The notes: generated from the letters alone by a model not told the origin. A stretch of DNA of 64,000 nucleotides from an uncultured Lachnospiraceae bacterium (GCA_902789735.1 CADAOZ010000001.1:142341-206340), one strand, 5' to 3'; counted from the first letter of the stretch, positions 51,829 through 61,439 are shown. A program made the numbers and translations.

Positions 51829-52904
51829 AATTTTTTATACAGGAAGTAATCAATGACAAGGGGCTGCAGAAGACAGCCGGCATCAAGGCCAGAGATGATA
51901 TCGACAGGATCCTGCTGGCGGAGGGCTACCGCCCTGTCCATATTGAAATGGACCAGAACGCCCGCAACGCGGCTTCCCTGCCCAAACGTCTGGGCATCCA
52001 TTTTGAGATCCGGCAGAAATGGGCAGCGGGGTTAAAGGATCTGACGGCAGGAGACATCCTGCTGATCCAGTTCCCGGTCAGTTCCCATTCCGTCCTGATC
52101 GGGGGAGAAGTCCTGGCCTGCCAGAAGCGGGGGGTACGGATCGTACTGCTGATCCATGACCTGGATCTGTTCCGCCATGCGCTCCGCAGCGATGTTTCCC
52201 TGCCGGCCAGGATCCGGATCCGGCTGGAGGAAAAATCCCTTCTGGAGAGGGCGGATTATATCATTGCCCACAATATATATATGAAGAAAAAGCTGGCCTC
52301 CTTTGGCCTGGACAGCAGGAAGATCCTGACCCTGGGTATTTTCGATTATCTGATCCCCGGGTTTGAAGACCGGATCGGCAGCAGGAAGCCCCTGGAACGG
52401 GATCTGCCTGTCATCATCGCGGGATCCATGATGCGCCACAAGGCCGGCTATGTTTATGACCTGCCCGAAGACCAGGCCTTTAATCTGTACGGGATCGGTT
52501 ATGAGGAAGAAGACCGCCCGGGCGTGGTCTATCACGGAGCCTTCCCGCCGGACGACCTGCCTTTCGCGGTGGAAGGGAGCTTCGGCCTGGTCTGGGACGG
52601 CGACACGCGCAGTACCTGCAGCGGTACTTACGGAGAATATCTGAGGATCAACAATCCCCACAAGACCTCCATGTATCTGGCTTCCGGCATCCCTGTCATC
52701 ATCTGGGAGGATGCGGCGCTGGCGGATTTCGTACGCCGCCACCACTGCGGCATTACGGTCGCTTCTCTGGATGAGATCGGAAAGACCCTGCGGGATATGC
52801 CGGAAGAGGAATACAGGCTCCTGGTCAGGAACGCGGCCCGCATGTCCGCGAGACTGCGGAGCGGCAGCTACACACGCAGAGCGCTGGGGATCGTACAAAA
52901 GTAA
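51825..52904 (+). CDS. GT-B-type glycosyltransferase (galactofuranosyltransferase-like)
   Basis: A 359-residue putative glycosyltransferase, in the group annotated as galactofuranosyl or beta-1,6 transferases in exopolysaccharide loci. Phrases: GDILLIQFPVSSH in the N-terminal half, VLLIHDLDLFRH, ADYIIAHNIYMKKKL; the C-terminal domain has GSFGLVWDGDT, NPHKTSMYLASGIPVIIWEDAALADFV, a typical donor-binding end. Fold assignment is by pattern. The start overlaps licD by four bases. The acceptor is probably the same repeat unit as for the GT2 enzyme. Confidence 0.8.
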   Translation: MKFFIQEVINDKGLQKTAGIKARDDIDRILLAEGYRPVHIEMDQNARNAASLPKRLGIHFEIRQKWAAGLKDLTAGDILLIQFPVSSHSVLIGGEVLACQKRGVRIVLLIHDLDLFRHALRSDVSLPARIRIRLEEKSLLERADYIIAHNIYMKKKLASFGLDSRKILTLGIFDYLIPGFEDRIGSRKPLERDLPVIIAGSMMRHKAGYVYDLPEDQAFNLYGIGYEEEDRPGVVYHGAFPPDDLPFAVEGSFGLVWDGDTRSTCSGTYGEYLRINNPHKTSMYLASGIPVIIWEDAALADFVRRHHCGITVASLDEIGKTLRDMPEEEYRLLVRNAARMSARLRSGSYTRRALGIVQK

Positions 52905-52947
52905 GAGGCCCCGGGACTGTCCCGGGATTGCCCATTGGTATGAGCAC

Positions 52948-54210
52948 ATGATAATTAGAACATTTTCGAACAGCACGCTGGACTATGATCCGGATCTGGG
53001 GCATACTGGCCTGGAAGAGCTGCTGGTTTTCACGGGACTGGTATTATGGACCCTGCAGGGCAATATCAGTGATTCCTTATATACCGTTTATATTGAAGGT
53101 CTGATGTTATCCTGCTTCAGATATTTTGTCATGCTTCTTTTCCTGACGGCCATCATGCTGACGGAGAAGAGCTACCGGATCCGCGTCCTGGCCATGCTGG
53201 CGGCAGGCGGCGTTTTTCTGCTGGAGCTGGAACATATGGCTGCAGACGGCATCAACCTTCTGCAGCTTTTTCTGATGGTACTGGCCTGCCGGAATGTTTC
53301 TTTCCGTAAGGTCTGCCGGGTCATGTTCTGGTCCGGCCTGGTCAGCTTCCTGCTGATCATAGCCGGCAGCTGGTCCGGTCTGATCTACAGGGAGCCCATG
53401 TCCTTTGATTCGGACAGAATGAGGGAATATCTGGGCTATATTTATCCCACCTTCGGCCCCATCCGTTTCTTCGGGCTCACAGCCTGCGGCCTGTACGGCT
53501 ATACGGATCCGTCCGCCTATGAAAGAGGGCAGACCCGCAGCAGAGGCGTCCCCTGGCTGGTGCTTGCGGCGGCCTGCGCGGTCAACCTGGTCCTTTATGA
53601 ACTGACGGACACCAACCTGGTCCTGTTCATCGTTCTGGCCTTCCTGGTCCTGTACGCCCTTTGTGTCAAATGTCGTCTGGATCTGTTCCACGACTGTTTT
53701 CCCATCCGTCTGCTGGCAGCCGTCATTATGCCTGCGCTCTGCGCCCTCGTCTGGTATGTCAGTGACAGATATAACGCCAACATTCCCATGTGGGTCAGGA
53801 TCGATGAGTTTACCCATTCCAGGGTCCGTCTCAACCACCAGGGGATCGTCAAGTACGGCGTCCATCTGCTGGGACAGCAGGTGGTCGTCAATTCGGACCA
53901 GACGAATATGGATAAATATTTTTATATTGACAGCGGATACATGAAAGCCCTGCTCAGCTACGGTATTCTCTTTACCGTCCTGCTGCTGCTGGTCTACATG
54001 CTGATCTTCCGGGCAGCCATCCGGATCGGGGACCGGGTCCTCTGTATCTGGATCTTATGTATTGCCCTTTACAGTGTTTTCAACAACCTGCTGACAGCGC
54101 CCCTGTCCAACTGCTCGTTCCTGGGCATCTGGTACGCGGTCAGGATTCTTCGGGATTACAGCAGGAGGAAGAGGGAAGGAACTCTGGAGGCCTTCTATGA
54201 GCAGTCCTAG
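52948..54210 (+). CDS. Wzy-like polysaccharide polymerase (putative)
   Basis: A 420-residue integral membrane protein with about ten hydrophobic segments and a large loop near residues 255-325. It has no strong sequence signature, as usual for O-antigen/capsule polymerases. Role inferred from topology and its place between glycosyltransferases and the flippase gene, with which it overlaps by 14 bases. The ATG at 52948 lacks a clear ribosome site; the frame is open much further upstream inside the previous gene, but that part is not family-like. Confidence 0.65.
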   Translation: MIIRTFSNSTLDYDPDLGHTGLEELLVFTGLVLWTLQGNISDSLYTVYIEGLMLSCFRYFVMLLFLTAIMLTEKSYRIRVLAMLAAGGVFLLELEHMAADGINLLQLFLMVLACRNVSFRKVCRVMFWSGLVSFLLIIAGSWSGLIYREPMSFDSDRMREYLGYIYPTFGPIRFFGLTACGLYGYTDPSAYERGQTRSRGVPWLVLAAACAVNLVLYELTDTNLVLFIVLAFLVLYALCVKCRLDLFHDCFPIRLLAAVIMPALCALVWYVSDRYNANIPMWVRIDEFTHSRVRLNHQGIVKYGVHLLGQQVVVNSDQTNMDKYFYIDSGYMKALLSYGILFTVLLLLVYMLIFRAAIRIGDRVLCIWILCIALYSVFNNLLTAPLSNCSFLGIWYAVRILRDYSRRKREGTLEAFYEQS

Positions 54211-55666
54211 TGTTAAAAAAAATTTCCTGATGAGCACGGCCTATCAGGTCCTGATCATCATTCTGCCTTTTATCACGACCCCCTATTTTTCCAGGGTCCT
54301 GGGGGCCGGTCCGATCGGCATTTACAGTTATACCCAGTCCTACCAGACTTATTTCTCCATGTTCGCCGCCCTGGGCACCATGTCCTACGGGACCCGGGAG
54401 ATTGCCCGTTTCCGGGATGATGTGACCAAACGCAGCGTCCTGTTCTGGGAGATCGAGCTGATGACAGTCGTGACGTCTGCCATCTGCATGGCCGTATGGA
54501 TCGGCTGGATCCTGTTCAACACCAGATACCGGATCTACTATATCGTCCTGAGCATGGGCATTCTGGCGACTATGTTTGATATTTCCTGGTTCTTTAACGG
54601 GCTGGAACAGTTCAAATATACGGTCACCAAGAACGCCGCTTTCAAGCTGATCGGCGTTGCCCTGCTGTTCGCCTTCGTGCACACAAAGGAGGACCTGCTC
54701 AAGTACGTGTTCATCCTGACCCTGTCCACCATGGCCGGGAATCTTAGCATGTGGATGTATGTGGGCAAATTCACGGAGAAAGTCGATTTCCGCCGTCTGC
54801 GGATCGGACGGCATTTCCGGGAGACCCTGATCTATTTTGTGCCTTCCATCGCTACCTCGGTCTATACGGTCCTGGACAAGACCCTGATCGGCGCCATTAC
54901 CCATGATGAGCTGGAGAACGGTTATTACGAACAGGCGACCAAGATGATCAACATGATGAAGGCCCTGACCTTCACGTCCCTCAATTCGGTCCTGGGCGCC
55001 CGTATCGCCTACCTGTTCGAAGAGAAAAAGTATGAGGAGATCCATGACCGGATCCGCACCTCTGCCAACTATATTATATTCATGGGCGTCGGCATCTGCT
55101 TCGGCCTGATCAGTGTCGCCCGGCGCTTTGTGCCTGTGTTCTACGGGCCGGGTTTTGACAGGGTCGCGGATATGCTGATCATGATGAGCCCGCTGACCCT
55201 GATCATCGGTATCAGCAACTGCCTGGGCTGTCAGTACTATACGCCATCCGGCAGACGGAGCCTGTCCGCCAGATTTATCGTGGCCGGTTCCTGTCTCAAC
55301 CTGTGCATGAACCTGCTTCTGATCCCCCGCCTGAAAGGCATCGGCGCGATCTGGGGTTCCCTGATCGCGGAGATTCTGATCACGGTCCTGTATATGATCT
55401 TCTGCAACGGTTATCTGACCGTCAGGATCCTGGTCACGGACGGCTGGAAAAAGCTGCTGGCCGGTGTGCTCATGTGGGCCGCCATTTTCTTCATGGACCG
55501 CTTTTTTACGTCCGACTTTGCCGCCCTCTGTATCGAGGTCGCGGCGGGCGGACTCCTGTATATCCTTCTGCTGACGCTGATGCGGGACAGATTCCTGATG
55601 GAATTTGTATACGGAAGGATCCTGGGAGGCATGATCGGAAAGATCCGCGGAAAGATTGGAAAATAA
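54197..55666 (+). CDS. Wzx-type oligosaccharide flippase
   Basis: A 489-residue MOP-superfamily flippase with 14 predicted helices. The N-terminus NFLMSTAYQVLIIILPFITTPYFSRVLG and the following GIYSYTQSYQTYF are hallmarks of the RfbX/Wzx group in capsule loci. It would move the lipid-linked repeat unit outward for the polymerase. It overlaps the Wzy-like gene by 14 bases, so translation is coupled. The C-terminal basic tail (KIRGKIGK) lies in the cytosol. 48 bases separate it from the next, secreted protein. Confidence 0.92.
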   Translation: MSSPSVKKNFLMSTAYQVLIIILPFITTPYFSRVLGAGPIGIYSYTQSYQTYFSMFAALGTMSYGTREIARFRDDVTKRSVLFWEIELMTVVTSAICMAVWIGWILFNTRYRIYYIVLSMGILATMFDISWFFNGLEQFKYTVTKNAAFKLIGVALLFAFVHTKEDLLKYVFILTLSTMAGNLSMWMYVGKFTEKVDFRRLRIGRHFRETLIYFVPSIATSVYTVLDKTLIGAITHDELENGYYEQATKMINMMKALTFTSLNSVLGARIAYLFEEKKYEEIHDRIRTSANYIIFMGVGICFGLISVARRFVPVFYGPGFDRVADMLIMMSPLTLIIGISNCLGCQYYTPSGRRSLSARFIVAGSCLNLCMNLLLIPRLKGIGAIWGSLIAEILITVLYMIFCNGYLTVRILVTDGWKKLLAGVLMWAAIFFMDRFFTSDFAALCIEVAAGGLLYILLLTLMRDRFLMEFVYGRILGGMIGKIRGKIGK

Positions 55667-55714
55667 AAATCATTCTGAAATCGAATATGTTTTGAACATC
55701 GTACGGAGGAGCAA

Positions 55715-57835
55715 GTGAAAAAGAAACTGAAAGGCAGGCTGCTGGCCTGCGTGCTCGCTGCCGGTCTGGCCATGTCCGGTATGACATCCCTGGCGGCGGA
55801 AACGGAAGACGGTCAGGCGCCTGTGGAGGCGTCTCCCGAAGCCGGAGAGGAGCCGTCCGCGGATGCGGAGGACGGGGAGGAAGCCGGCGGAGCGGATACC
55901 GGGGATCCGGAAGCCGGATCCGGTACGGAAGACGGGGCCGGAGAAAGGGCCCCGGAAGAAGAAGCGCCCGGTACAGATGACCGTCCTGAAAATAATACGG
56001 AAGAAAGCAGCGCGGAAGAAGATCCCGATATAACGGAAGGGACCGGTACAGAGGAGACGGAAGATTCCGGCGTTCCGCAGGATCCGGCAGAAGCAGAAGA
56101 GGAAAAGACCTCTGCGGATGACACCATCGACATCCGTTCCGCAGGTGCTTCTTATACGGCCGGCGGCAGGGCTGACCCTGTCGGTACGCCCCTGGATCCG
56201 GAGAACCGTGTTTTCCTGGCTGCGGAGACCATCTACGCCGATTATGACGGCGTGGACGCCATGGACATGGAAAGCTGCTGGTATTTCAGCCATCTGTCCC
56301 AGAAACAGCAGGGCGTTTACGCGGCCTTCGAATGTTGTTCCCGTAAGCCCGGAGAACTGATCCTGTATCATTTCCGTGACAGAGGAGGCGCTGCTTACAC
56401 ACTGCCCAAAGAAGATGTCGAAGCTGCTTACATGGCCTTCCTTTACGATCATCCCGACTGTTTCTGGATGACCCTGAATTTTGCCTACTCCAGGCAGAGG
56501 AACGAGGAAGGCGTTTTCGACGATCATTTCATCAGCGGCGTCCAGCTGTCTCAGAACGCGGCTTCCGCATCGGAAGCATCCTCGAAAAAGGCTGCGCTGG
56601 AAGAGGCCGCCGCAGACTGGCTCTCCAATATCGATCTGGACGCGCCGGAAGCGGTCATTGCCCTGGAGATCCACGATCAGCTGATCGACCGGATCAGCTA
56701 TGATGATACGGCGGAACGGACGTCCGACGCCCACAACGCCTACGGAGCCCTGATTGACCGTGGCGCGGTCTGTGACGGTTATTCGCTGGCCTACAAATAT
56801 CTGCTGCAGAAAGCCGGGATCCAGGCTATTGTGTGCCCCGGCACCGCCGGCGGCGTCAAGCACGGCTGGAATATCGTACGGCTGGGCGGCAGCTGGTATG
56901 AGACGGACTGTACCCATGATGATTTTATTGACGGCCACCGTCATGATCATTACAATCTGACCACTGGGCAGATGTCCGGGGACCACAGCCGGGGCGGCAG
57001 CGGCGGCATGCAGATCGGCAGCCTCTGTCCCCAGGCGGAAGGTACTTATTACGACTACGCATATATGCGCGCCGGTATTGAGATGGAAGAATACCGGGAT
57101 GACTGGCATTACATGCAGTACAGCATACAGCTGGAGGAAGGCATGGACAGCCGGGACAATCCCATCCGTCTCATGCTGATCAGGGACGGCAGTTATCTGT
57201 CTCTGGAAGAGGATCCGGGGGCGGATCTGTGGAATGTGACGGCAGCCGCCATGTTGGACCCTGTCACCCAGTCACCCCCCCTCTGGCGGGCTTCCGGTTC
57301 CTCCGGCAATACGGAACTGGTCACAGTGGCTGAGGACTGGACAGCGGATACCGGATATGTGACCTATCAGAGGGCCGGCGGAGAAGGCGCCCAGGCGGCC
57401 ATATCGGTCCGGCTGATCTTTGACAACGGAGCCTCTGCGCTTCTGGAAGACAGCCTGCTGGTCGGACGAAACGGCTGGGTCCGCGGGGGCGGCGGCACCC
57501 GTTATCTGAAAGACGGCAGCTGGCTGACAGGTTTCCATGAGATCGACGGCAGCACCTACTATTTCGGGAACGATACATGGATGCGGACCGGCTGGAACAG
57601 GATCCGGGAAAAATGGTACTATTTTTCAGCCGCGGGCCAGGAGGCTTTCGGGTTCACGGAGATCGGCGGCCATATTTTCCATTTCGGGGAGGATGGCGTC
57701 CGGACAGTGGGATGGGCGGAAATTGACGGCCATACCTATTATTTCGGGGAAAGCGGTGAGATGCGTACGGGAACCAGAAAAATTGACGGCAGATCCTGTA
57801 CCTTTGATACAGAAGGGAAACTGGAAGGAGAATAA
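55715..57835 (+). CDS. Secreted transglutaminase-like protein with choline-binding-type repeats
   Basis: A 706-residue secreted protein. A signal peptide (1-28, ending TSLAA) leads into about 110 acidic low-complexity residues. A transglutaminase-like domain follows, with Cys353 in GAVCDGYS, His383 in KHGWNIV and Asp398 in YETDC, a complete triad. The last 100 residues (about 605-706) hold four or five cell-wall-binding repeats (GWxxIxGxxYYFG type). Such repeats bind choline on teichoic acids or glycans. The gene starts at GTG with GGAGG five bases upstream. In this locus LicD would provide the phosphocholine that the repeats bind. The enzymatic target (peptidase or crosslinker) is unknown. 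Confidence 0.88.
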   Translation: MKKKLKGRLLACVLAAGLAMSGMTSLAAETEDGQAPVEASPEAGEEPSADAEDGEEAGGADTGDPEAGSGTEDGAGERAPEEEAPGTDDRPENNTEESSAEEDPDITEGTGTEETEDSGVPQDPAEAEEEKTSADDTIDIRSAGASYTAGGRADPVGTPLDPENRVFLAAETIYADYDGVDAMDMESCWYFSHLSQKQQGVYAAFECCSRKPGELILYHFRDRGGAAYTLPKEDVEAAYMAFLYDHPDCFWMTLNFAYSRQRNEEGVFDDHFISGVQLSQNAASASEASSKKAALEEAAADWLSNIDLDAPEAVIALEIHDQLIDRISYDDTAERTSDAHNAYGALIDRGAVCDGYSLAYKYLLQKAGIQAIVCPGTAGGVKHGWNIVRLGGSWYETDCTHDDFIDGHRHDHYNLTTGQMSGDHSRGGSGGMQIGSLCPQAEGTYYDYAYMRAGIEMEEYRDDWHYMQYSIQLEEGMDSRDNPIRLMLIRDGSYLSLEEDPGADLWNVTAAAMLDPVTQSPPLWRASGSSGNTELVTVAEDWTADTGYVTYQRAGGEGAQAAISVRLIFDNGASALLEDSLLVGRNGWVRGGGGTRYLKDGSWLTGFHEIDGSTYYFGNDTWMRTGWNRIREKWYYFSAAGQEAFGFTEIGGHIFHFGEDGVRTVGWAEIDGHTYYFGESGEMRTGTRKIDGRSCTFDTEGKLEGE

Positions 57836-57837
57836 GC

Positions 57838-59208
57838 GTGAATAAATTTGACAGATACGAATATAACGAAAGAAATTATGTCCGGGAGGTCAGTCTGAAA
57901 GCGCTGGTCCGTTACGGCCTGCAGTCCTGGAAGACCATTCTTTGCTGCGGCCTGATCTTTGCCGTCCTGCTGGGCGGATTTTCCGTTTACCGCAACCACG
58001 GACGCAAGGAGGAAATGGAAGAGGCCTACGCCAACTATCAGATCAACCTGGACGCCTACAACGCATCCATCAAAGAGCTGCGCAGTGAGATCAAAACGAT
58101 CCAGGACCAGATCACCAATGAAAGTGATTACCTGGAGACGTCCGTCTATAACAATATCAACCCCTATCATGAGCAGATGGCCAGCGCGGAGCTTGCCATT
58201 ACCATGACCGACAAGGAACTGTCCGAGGACTCCGCCGGCGGCGACAACGCCGATGCCTACAAAGTCACCAGGGCCAATTCCCTGGTCCGCTCCTACGGCG
58301 TTTACATTCTGGACATCATGGATCTGGATACCGTTGCTGCCCAGACCGGTATGGACCGGCGGGCCGTCCGTGAGCTGATCGGCGTCAACTACGCGGAGAA
58401 TACCAACCTGATCCTGCTGACCGTCCGTCATGAAAAGTCGGAGGTCGCGGAGCAGATCCGTGATTATATCCTGGCGACCATCAAGGACAAAAAGGATATC
58501 TTTACCGGGGAATACGGTGAACATACGGTGACCATCCTGGACAAGACCACCCACGAGAATCTGGACAAGACCCTGATCACCTACCAGGCAGAACGTATCA
58601 ACAACATTTCCACCATGACCAAGTCCCTGACAGCGGTCCAGCAGTCCATCACAGAAATGCAGAAACCGGTCCCTGTGACCAAATATTCCAAAAAATGGCT
58701 GCTGAAGACCGGTATCATCATGTCGATCCTGGGCTTTGCCGGCGGCTGTTTCCTGGCCCTGCTCGTCCTGATCGTCCGTATGTTGTCTACGGGCATCCTG
58801 GTCGTGGGCAGCGAGATCAGCAGACGCTTCAAGATCAAGTGCCTGGCTGACAGGACCGAGGACGGCGGCAGCGAGCAGGAGTTCCTGGACAGGATCCTGG
58901 CCAAGACAGAGATCTACGGCGCCCGCGAATCCGCGTCGAAATTCCTGATCGTCAGCAGCCTGGGCAAAAAAGAACTGTTCAGCCTGCAGAAAGGCCTGGA
59001 GAAACAGGCGGCGGGCGTGAAGGAAAAACTCAGCTTCGATATCGCCCCTATGACGAATACTTCCGCGGAGTCCATGCGGAAGCTGGCGTCTGCTGACGCG
59101 GTCATCCTGGCGGAAGCTGTCGGGACGTCCAAATATCAGAAGATCGTCAGTGTCATTGAAACAGTCGGAGAAGCCGGCAGGGAGATCATCGGTACGGTGA
59201 TCCTTTGA
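57838..59208 (+). CDS. Wzz-like chain-length protein with degenerate kinase-like C-terminus
   Basis: A 456-residue membrane protein. Two membrane helices, about residues 36-52 and 293-320, flank a coiled-coil extracellular region, the layout of Wzz/CpsC polysaccharide co-polymerases. The cytosolic part (about 340-456) resembles the end of a BY-kinase (FLIVSSLGKKELFS, then SADAVILAEAVGTSK...GREIIGTVIL) but has no Walker A motif and no tyrosine cluster, so it is probably not a kinase. GTG start with GGAAGGAG seven bases upstream, two bases after the previous gene. It likely sets glycan chain length. Confidence 0.83.
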   Translation: MNKFDRYEYNERNYVREVSLKALVRYGLQSWKTILCCGLIFAVLLGGFSVYRNHGRKEEMEEAYANYQINLDAYNASIKELRSEIKTIQDQITNESDYLETSVYNNINPYHEQMASAELAITMTDKELSEDSAGGDNADAYKVTRANSLVRSYGVYILDIMDLDTVAAQTGMDRRAVRELIGVNYAENTNLILLTVRHEKSEVAEQIRDYILATIKDKKDIFTGEYGEHTVTILDKTTHENLDKTLITYQAERINNISTMTKSLTAVQQSITEMQKPVPVTKYSKKWLLKTGIIMSILGFAGGCFLALLVLIVRMLSTGILVVGSEISRRFKIKCLADRTEDGGSEQEFLDRILAKTEIYGARESASKFLIVSSLGKKELFSLQKGLEKQAAGVKEKLSFDIAPMTNTSAESMRKLASADAVILAEAVGTSKYQKIVSVIETVGEAGREIIGTVIL

Positions 59209-59229
59209 CCTGAATCAGCAGTTTGATTT

Positions 59230-60861
59230 ATGAAATCAGGAATGGAGAGGATCGCGGTCCCGGTCCTGACAGTACTTCTGCTTGCCCTCTTTCTGCTGAG
59301 AGGGCAGCAGGAGAGCGGGCAGAAGGGGATCGCGGTCTGTATGGATATACAGATCCTTTCATCGGAACAGTTTGATACCTGTGCCGCAGAGCTGCAGGAA
59401 AAGGAGGCCGTCCCCGGGACGATCCTTTTCAACGGCTGTGCGGCTCCTTTTGATGAAGAAAAGAGCCTTCTGTATCTGCCGGCAGGCAGGGACGCGGAAG
59501 GCTGTTTTCATGCGTCCGGCCGGCTGGAACCGGCTTCGGAGGGGGATCATCTTTATTTTCTGGAGGATCCCTTTTTTGACGATCCGGAGCTGGCGGTAGC
59601 GCAGGGACATGCCTTTGACTGGATCCTGGTCTCCGGCAGCAGTTTCTGCAGGGGACAGGCGGTCCTGACCGGCCTGCCCGTCCTGTGTCTGGACTGGGAC
59701 AGGGATCTGGAGATCCAGGGCAAGAAATCCTATACGGGCAGATTTTCGGTCTGTATGCCGGAGAGCAGCGGGACGGTCAGCGACAGGTGCTCTTTTCATG
59801 TAAGGGGCAATACCTCTACGTTTTATGAGAAAAAGAGCTACCGGATCTCCCTGCAGGACCGGAATGGGGACAGGAAAAAAGAGAATCTTCTGGGAATCCG
59901 GGACGATGACGACTGGATCCTCCTGCCCATGCTGACCGATACCTCCAGGATCCGGGAAAAGACGGCCTATGATCTGTGGAACCGGATGCAGGCGCCGGCG
60001 GGAACGGACGGCGTCATTTCCTCCTCTGTCCATTATACGGAGCTGGTGATCAACAACCGCTATTATGGCATATACGGGCTTATGACGCCGGTTGACGGCA
60101 AGCTCCTGGGCCTGACAGACAGGGACCTTCTGTATAAGATCAATACATGGGAAGTCCCCTCCGACGAAGAATACCGGGACTTTGACGGCATGGATGAGGT
60201 CCGCAAACCGAACGGGATCTCCTATGTGGACCTGAAATATCCGGACAGGGCCCTGGCCGCGGACGGCTGGGAACCCATGCGGCTTTTCCAGGGGTATGTG
60301 TACGGAGCCATGTCCCTGGAAGAACTCGAGGCGGCAGGCGTTGTGATCGACAGAGAGTCCATACTGCGTTATAACCTCTTCTGCACCCTGACCCATGCCA
60401 TGGATAATACCTGGAAGAATACCTTTCTGGTCTGCAAAAAACAGGCAGACGGCAGTTACCGGCTCTACCGGGATATCTGGGATCTGAATTATACTTTCGG
60501 GGATTATTTCGCCGGCAAAATTGATAATTTCTATACTGCCCATTCCGTCCGGAGCGCCACGGAAATCGTGCCCTTTAAGGACACCGGGTATGACTTTGAA
60601 GTCCTGCGGGCCTCGGATCCGGAAGGGACCTTCGCGGACAGCTGCCGGATCTGGAAAGAGATCCGTGACGCAGGCGTCTCCGCGGACTCTGTCTGCGGTG
60701 CGGCGGAGTCTTCCATGGAGGAACTGACCCGGAGCGGGGCCATGGACAGAGAGGCGCAGAGATGGCCGCAGCCTGGGCCGTCCGCAGATCTGACCGAATT
60801 CAGACGATGGGTGACGGACAGATTTTCCTATCTGGATGACATATATGGTTATAAAGAATAG
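59230..60861 (+). CDS. CotH kinase family protein
   Basis: A 543-residue membrane-anchored protein: an N-terminal signal-anchor helix (about 8-23), a 160-residue outer stretch and then a CotH domain from about residue 186. Family phrases: FHVRGNTSTFYEKKSYRI, DDWILLPMLTDTSRIREKTAYDLW, YYGIYGLM and RDIWDLNYTFGDYFAG, the metal-binding W-D-x-N motif. CotH in Bacillus is a protein kinase of spore-coat proteins. In Clostridia CotH proteins often sit in surface-glycan or VTC loci. Its target here is unknown. It is the last gene of the polysaccharide operon and ends convergent with the Gx-transporter gene. Confidence 0.87.
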   Translation: MKSGMERIAVPVLTVLLLALFLLRGQQESGQKGIAVCMDIQILSSEQFDTCAAELQEKEAVPGTILFNGCAAPFDEEKSLLYLPAGRDAEGCFHASGRLEPASEGDHLYFLEDPFFDDPELAVAQGHAFDWILVSGSSFCRGQAVLTGLPVLCLDWDRDLEIQGKKSYTGRFSVCMPESSGTVSDRCSFHVRGNTSTFYEKKSYRISLQDRNGDRKKENLLGIRDDDDWILLPMLTDTSRIREKTAYDLWNRMQAPAGTDGVISSSVHYTELVINNRYYGIYGLMTPVDGKLLGLTDRDLLYKINTWEVPSDEEYRDFDGMDEVRKPNGISYVDLKYPDRALAADGWEPMRLFQGYVYGAMSLEELEAAGVVIDRESILRYNLFCTLTHAMDNTWKNTFLVCKKQADGSYRLYRDIWDLNYTFGDYFAGKIDNFYTAHSVRSATEIVPFKDTGYDFEVLRASDPEGTFADSCRIWKEIRDAGVSADSVCGAAESSMEELTRSGAMDREAQRWPQPGPSADLTEFRRWVTDRFSYLDDIYGYKE

Positions 60862-60905
60862 AGAAAAGAATAGAAAAAAGAATATGTTGATGCATGAACT
60901 TTCTG

Positions 60906-61439
60906 TTATCTGCGGAAGATCTGGTCCGGAATCCTGCCAATCAGGATATACGCGCCGATCCCGACCACAATGCCGGCGGCCATGCCGGAAAAGAGGAGGA
61001 CCGGAAAATACAGAAAGATACGGGCGGTGGATACGATAAAGGCCGCGACCAACAGCTGCCCGAAGTTATGGGCAACGCCGCCGGCCAGGCTGACCCCGAT
61101 CACGGAGAACAGGCCGGACCGGAAACACAGGTACATGACCAGAAAACTGACCAGGCTTCCGGCCATGGAATAGACCATGCCGAACAGACCGGTGAACAGG
61201 AGCCCTGCCATCAGGACCCTTACTACATTGACGGCAATGGCATAGCGGGGGCCCAGCCGGTAAAGGGCCACCAGCACGACCAGATTGGCCAGTCCCAGTT
61301 TGACGCCCGGAATACCCGGCTGAAAGGGCAGGATGGCTTCAATATAGGAAAAGATCAGAGCCAGCCCGGCCAGCATGGCGGTCAGGGTGATCCTGTAGGC
61401 GGAAAAACCTCCGCCGGAAGCATGTGATCGGTCAGACAT
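60906..61439 (-). CDS. Gx transporter / heptaprenyl-diphosphate-synthase component I family protein
   Basis: A 177-residue membrane protein with about five helices. It begins with a short soluble head and then TLTAMLAGLALIFSYIEAILP, and carries the GIPGVKLGLANLVVLVAL phrase typical of the Gx-transporter (HepS-like) family. The glycine-rich membrane segments resemble ECF-type substrate binders such as those for vitamins. The substrate is unknown. The minus-strand ATG at 61439 has GGGAG seven bases upstream. It is downstream of the NusG-II gene on the same strand; this pair is common in Lachnospiraceae. Confidence 0.82.
   Translation of the reverse strand: MSDRSHASGGGFSAYRITLTAMLAGLALIFSYIEAILPFQPGIPGVKLGLANLVVLVALYRLGPRYAIAVNVVRVLMAGLLFTGLFGMVYSMAGSLVSFLVMYLCFRSGLFSVIGVSLAGGVAHNFGQLLVAAFIVSTARIFLYFPVLLFSGMAAGIVVGIGAYILIGRIPDQIFRR

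Noticed and set aside
55715..56130. The acidic low-complexity stretch as a frameshifted or junk insertion
   Set aside because: The frame stays open from signal peptide to the transglutaminase domain, and such acidic spacers are usual in secreted wall-bound proteins.
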